Source of the DNA: JBCCFK01 sp965262315
Lineage (GTDB): Bacteria; Actinomycetota; Acidimicrobiia; Acidimicrobiales; UBA8592
Length of the DNA: 12,511 nucleotides
Assembly (NCBI GenBank): GCA_965262315.1
Contig: CBDHFJ010000081.1
Span: 1 to 12,511 of the forward strand
Direction of reading: 5' to 3'
The notes below the pieces were generated by a model. The model did not search any database. It saw nothing but the letters and a program-made list of their open reading frames with translations, and was not told the origin of the DNA. The stretch's first letter is position 1; every line of letters begins with the position of its first letter. Position numbers and translations under genes: made by a program. Below, one piece after another: positions 12,174 to 12,511 of this stretch.

Positions 12174-12511
12174 ATGGACGACACCGGCGGAGACGTCGCC
12201 GCGGTCGCCGCTGCGAATGCGGCCTTCTACCGCGCCTTCGAGAGCGGCGAGATGGCGGCGATGGACGAGGTCTGGGAGCACAGCGACCGGGTGTCGTGCA
12301 CGCACCCCGGCATGCCGGCGGTCCATGGCTGGCACGCGGTCCGGGCCGGTTGGCAGGCCATCCTCGCCGGCGGTGGGGTACCCCAGTTCATCATCACCGA
12401 GGAGCACGTCACCGTCGTCGGAGACGCGGCATGGGTGGTCGGCGTCGAGAACATGCTCCTGCCGGGTGTCAGCGGCGCCGGCTCGGTGGTGAACACCTTC
12501 GTTCGGGGCGA
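12174..12511 (+). CDS. SnoaL/NTF2-like domain protein, partial at the right edge
   Basis: The first 112 residues are visible and the gene continues past the window. The pattern is that of a small cone-shaped NTF2-like domain of the SnoaL_3/DUF4440 group. It has a long first helix (AAVAAANAAFYRAFESGEMAAMDEVW), the strand VSCTHPG, then HGWHAVRAGWQAILAG, and paired strands FIITEEHVTVVGDAAWVVGVEN. Such proteins may be small enzymes (isomerases or cyclases) or ligand-binding proteins, and the family alone does not give the function. The start is supported by the TACGCT box 8 bases upstream. There is no signal peptide. It is divergent from the PAP2 gene. Confidence 0.82.
   Translation, partial: MDDTGGDVAAVAAANAAFYRAFESGEMAAMDEVWEHSDRVSCTHPGMPAVHGWHAVRAGWQAILAGGGVPQFIITEEHVTVVGDAAWVVGVENMLLPGVSGAGSVVNTFVRG

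Noticed and set aside
11485..12492. Plus-strand frame of 335 codons
   Set aside because: It is antisense to the PAP2 gene, then out of frame with the NTF2-like gene; the C-terminal part is Ser/Arg low complexity.
1..12511. Mobile elements, CRISPR arrays, tRNA/rRNA genes, toxin-antitoxin or phage-defence genes
   Set aside because: I looked on both strands for transposase or integrase motifs, regularly spaced repeats and tRNA cloverleaf patterns and saw none. The genes present are ordinary metabolic, signalling and repair families.

Overview
The window reads as chromosomal DNA of a high-GC actinobacterium. The evidence is a mycothiol S-conjugate amidase (Mca), two luciferase-like oxidoreductases of the type that usually uses F420, several GTG starts, and many promoters of the leaderless type. 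The combination of families suggests the Acidimicrobiia (Ilumatobacter/Iamia-like), but that placement is inference from memory of family distribution, not a search. I see no mobile element, CRISPR array, tRNA or rRNA. This is a densely packed housekeeping/accessory region.

Layout, left to right. (1) 1-1301, minus strand: an OsmC-family protein followed by a flavin-containing monooxygenase-like FAD/NAD(P) oxidoreductase. The oxidoreductase runs off the left edge and carries an apparent 1-base frameshift. A perfect 12-bp stem lies between the two genes, and a cluster of inverted repeats lies upstream of osmC. (2) 1540-4706, minus strand: a luciferase-like monooxygenase preceded by a 749-residue membrane-anchored PAS-GAF-GGDEF-EAL protein that looks competent both to make and to degrade c-di-GMP. 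(3) 4800-6067, plus strand: mca and a one-base-overlapping SCP2-domain gene. (4) 6094-7790, minus strand: a ChbG/YdjC-family deacetylase homologue that has lost most of its metal-site residues, an exported thermonuclease, and a 50-residue small protein. (5) 7919-9725, plus strand: 3-hydroxyacyl-CoA dehydrogenase and a second luciferase-like oxidoreductase, overlapping by 8 bases. (6) 9729-10430, minus strand: a Mug/TDG-type DNA glycosylase with an unusual N-terminal extension. (7) 10572-10760, plus strand: a 62-residue acidic helical protein. (8) 10800-12099, minus strand: a zinc-ribbon plus TerB-like protein and a PAP2 phosphatase. (9) 12174 to the right edge, plus strand: a SnoaL/NTF2-like protein.

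How it works together. No single pathway explains the whole window. Redox and detoxification are recurrent: OsmC, a flavin monooxygenase, Mca and two likely F420 enzymes. The 3-hydroxyacyl-CoA dehydrogenase and the SCP2 protein suggest lipid handling. Six genes have a TANNNT -10 box ending 6-8 bases before the start codon, which argues for leaderless mRNAs and helps fix several starts. Short perfect hairpins lie in the gaps between convergent genes and behave like bidirectional terminators. The observations most worth following are the degenerate ChbG active site, the operator-like repeats before osmC, the leaderless promoter set, and the two small proteins.
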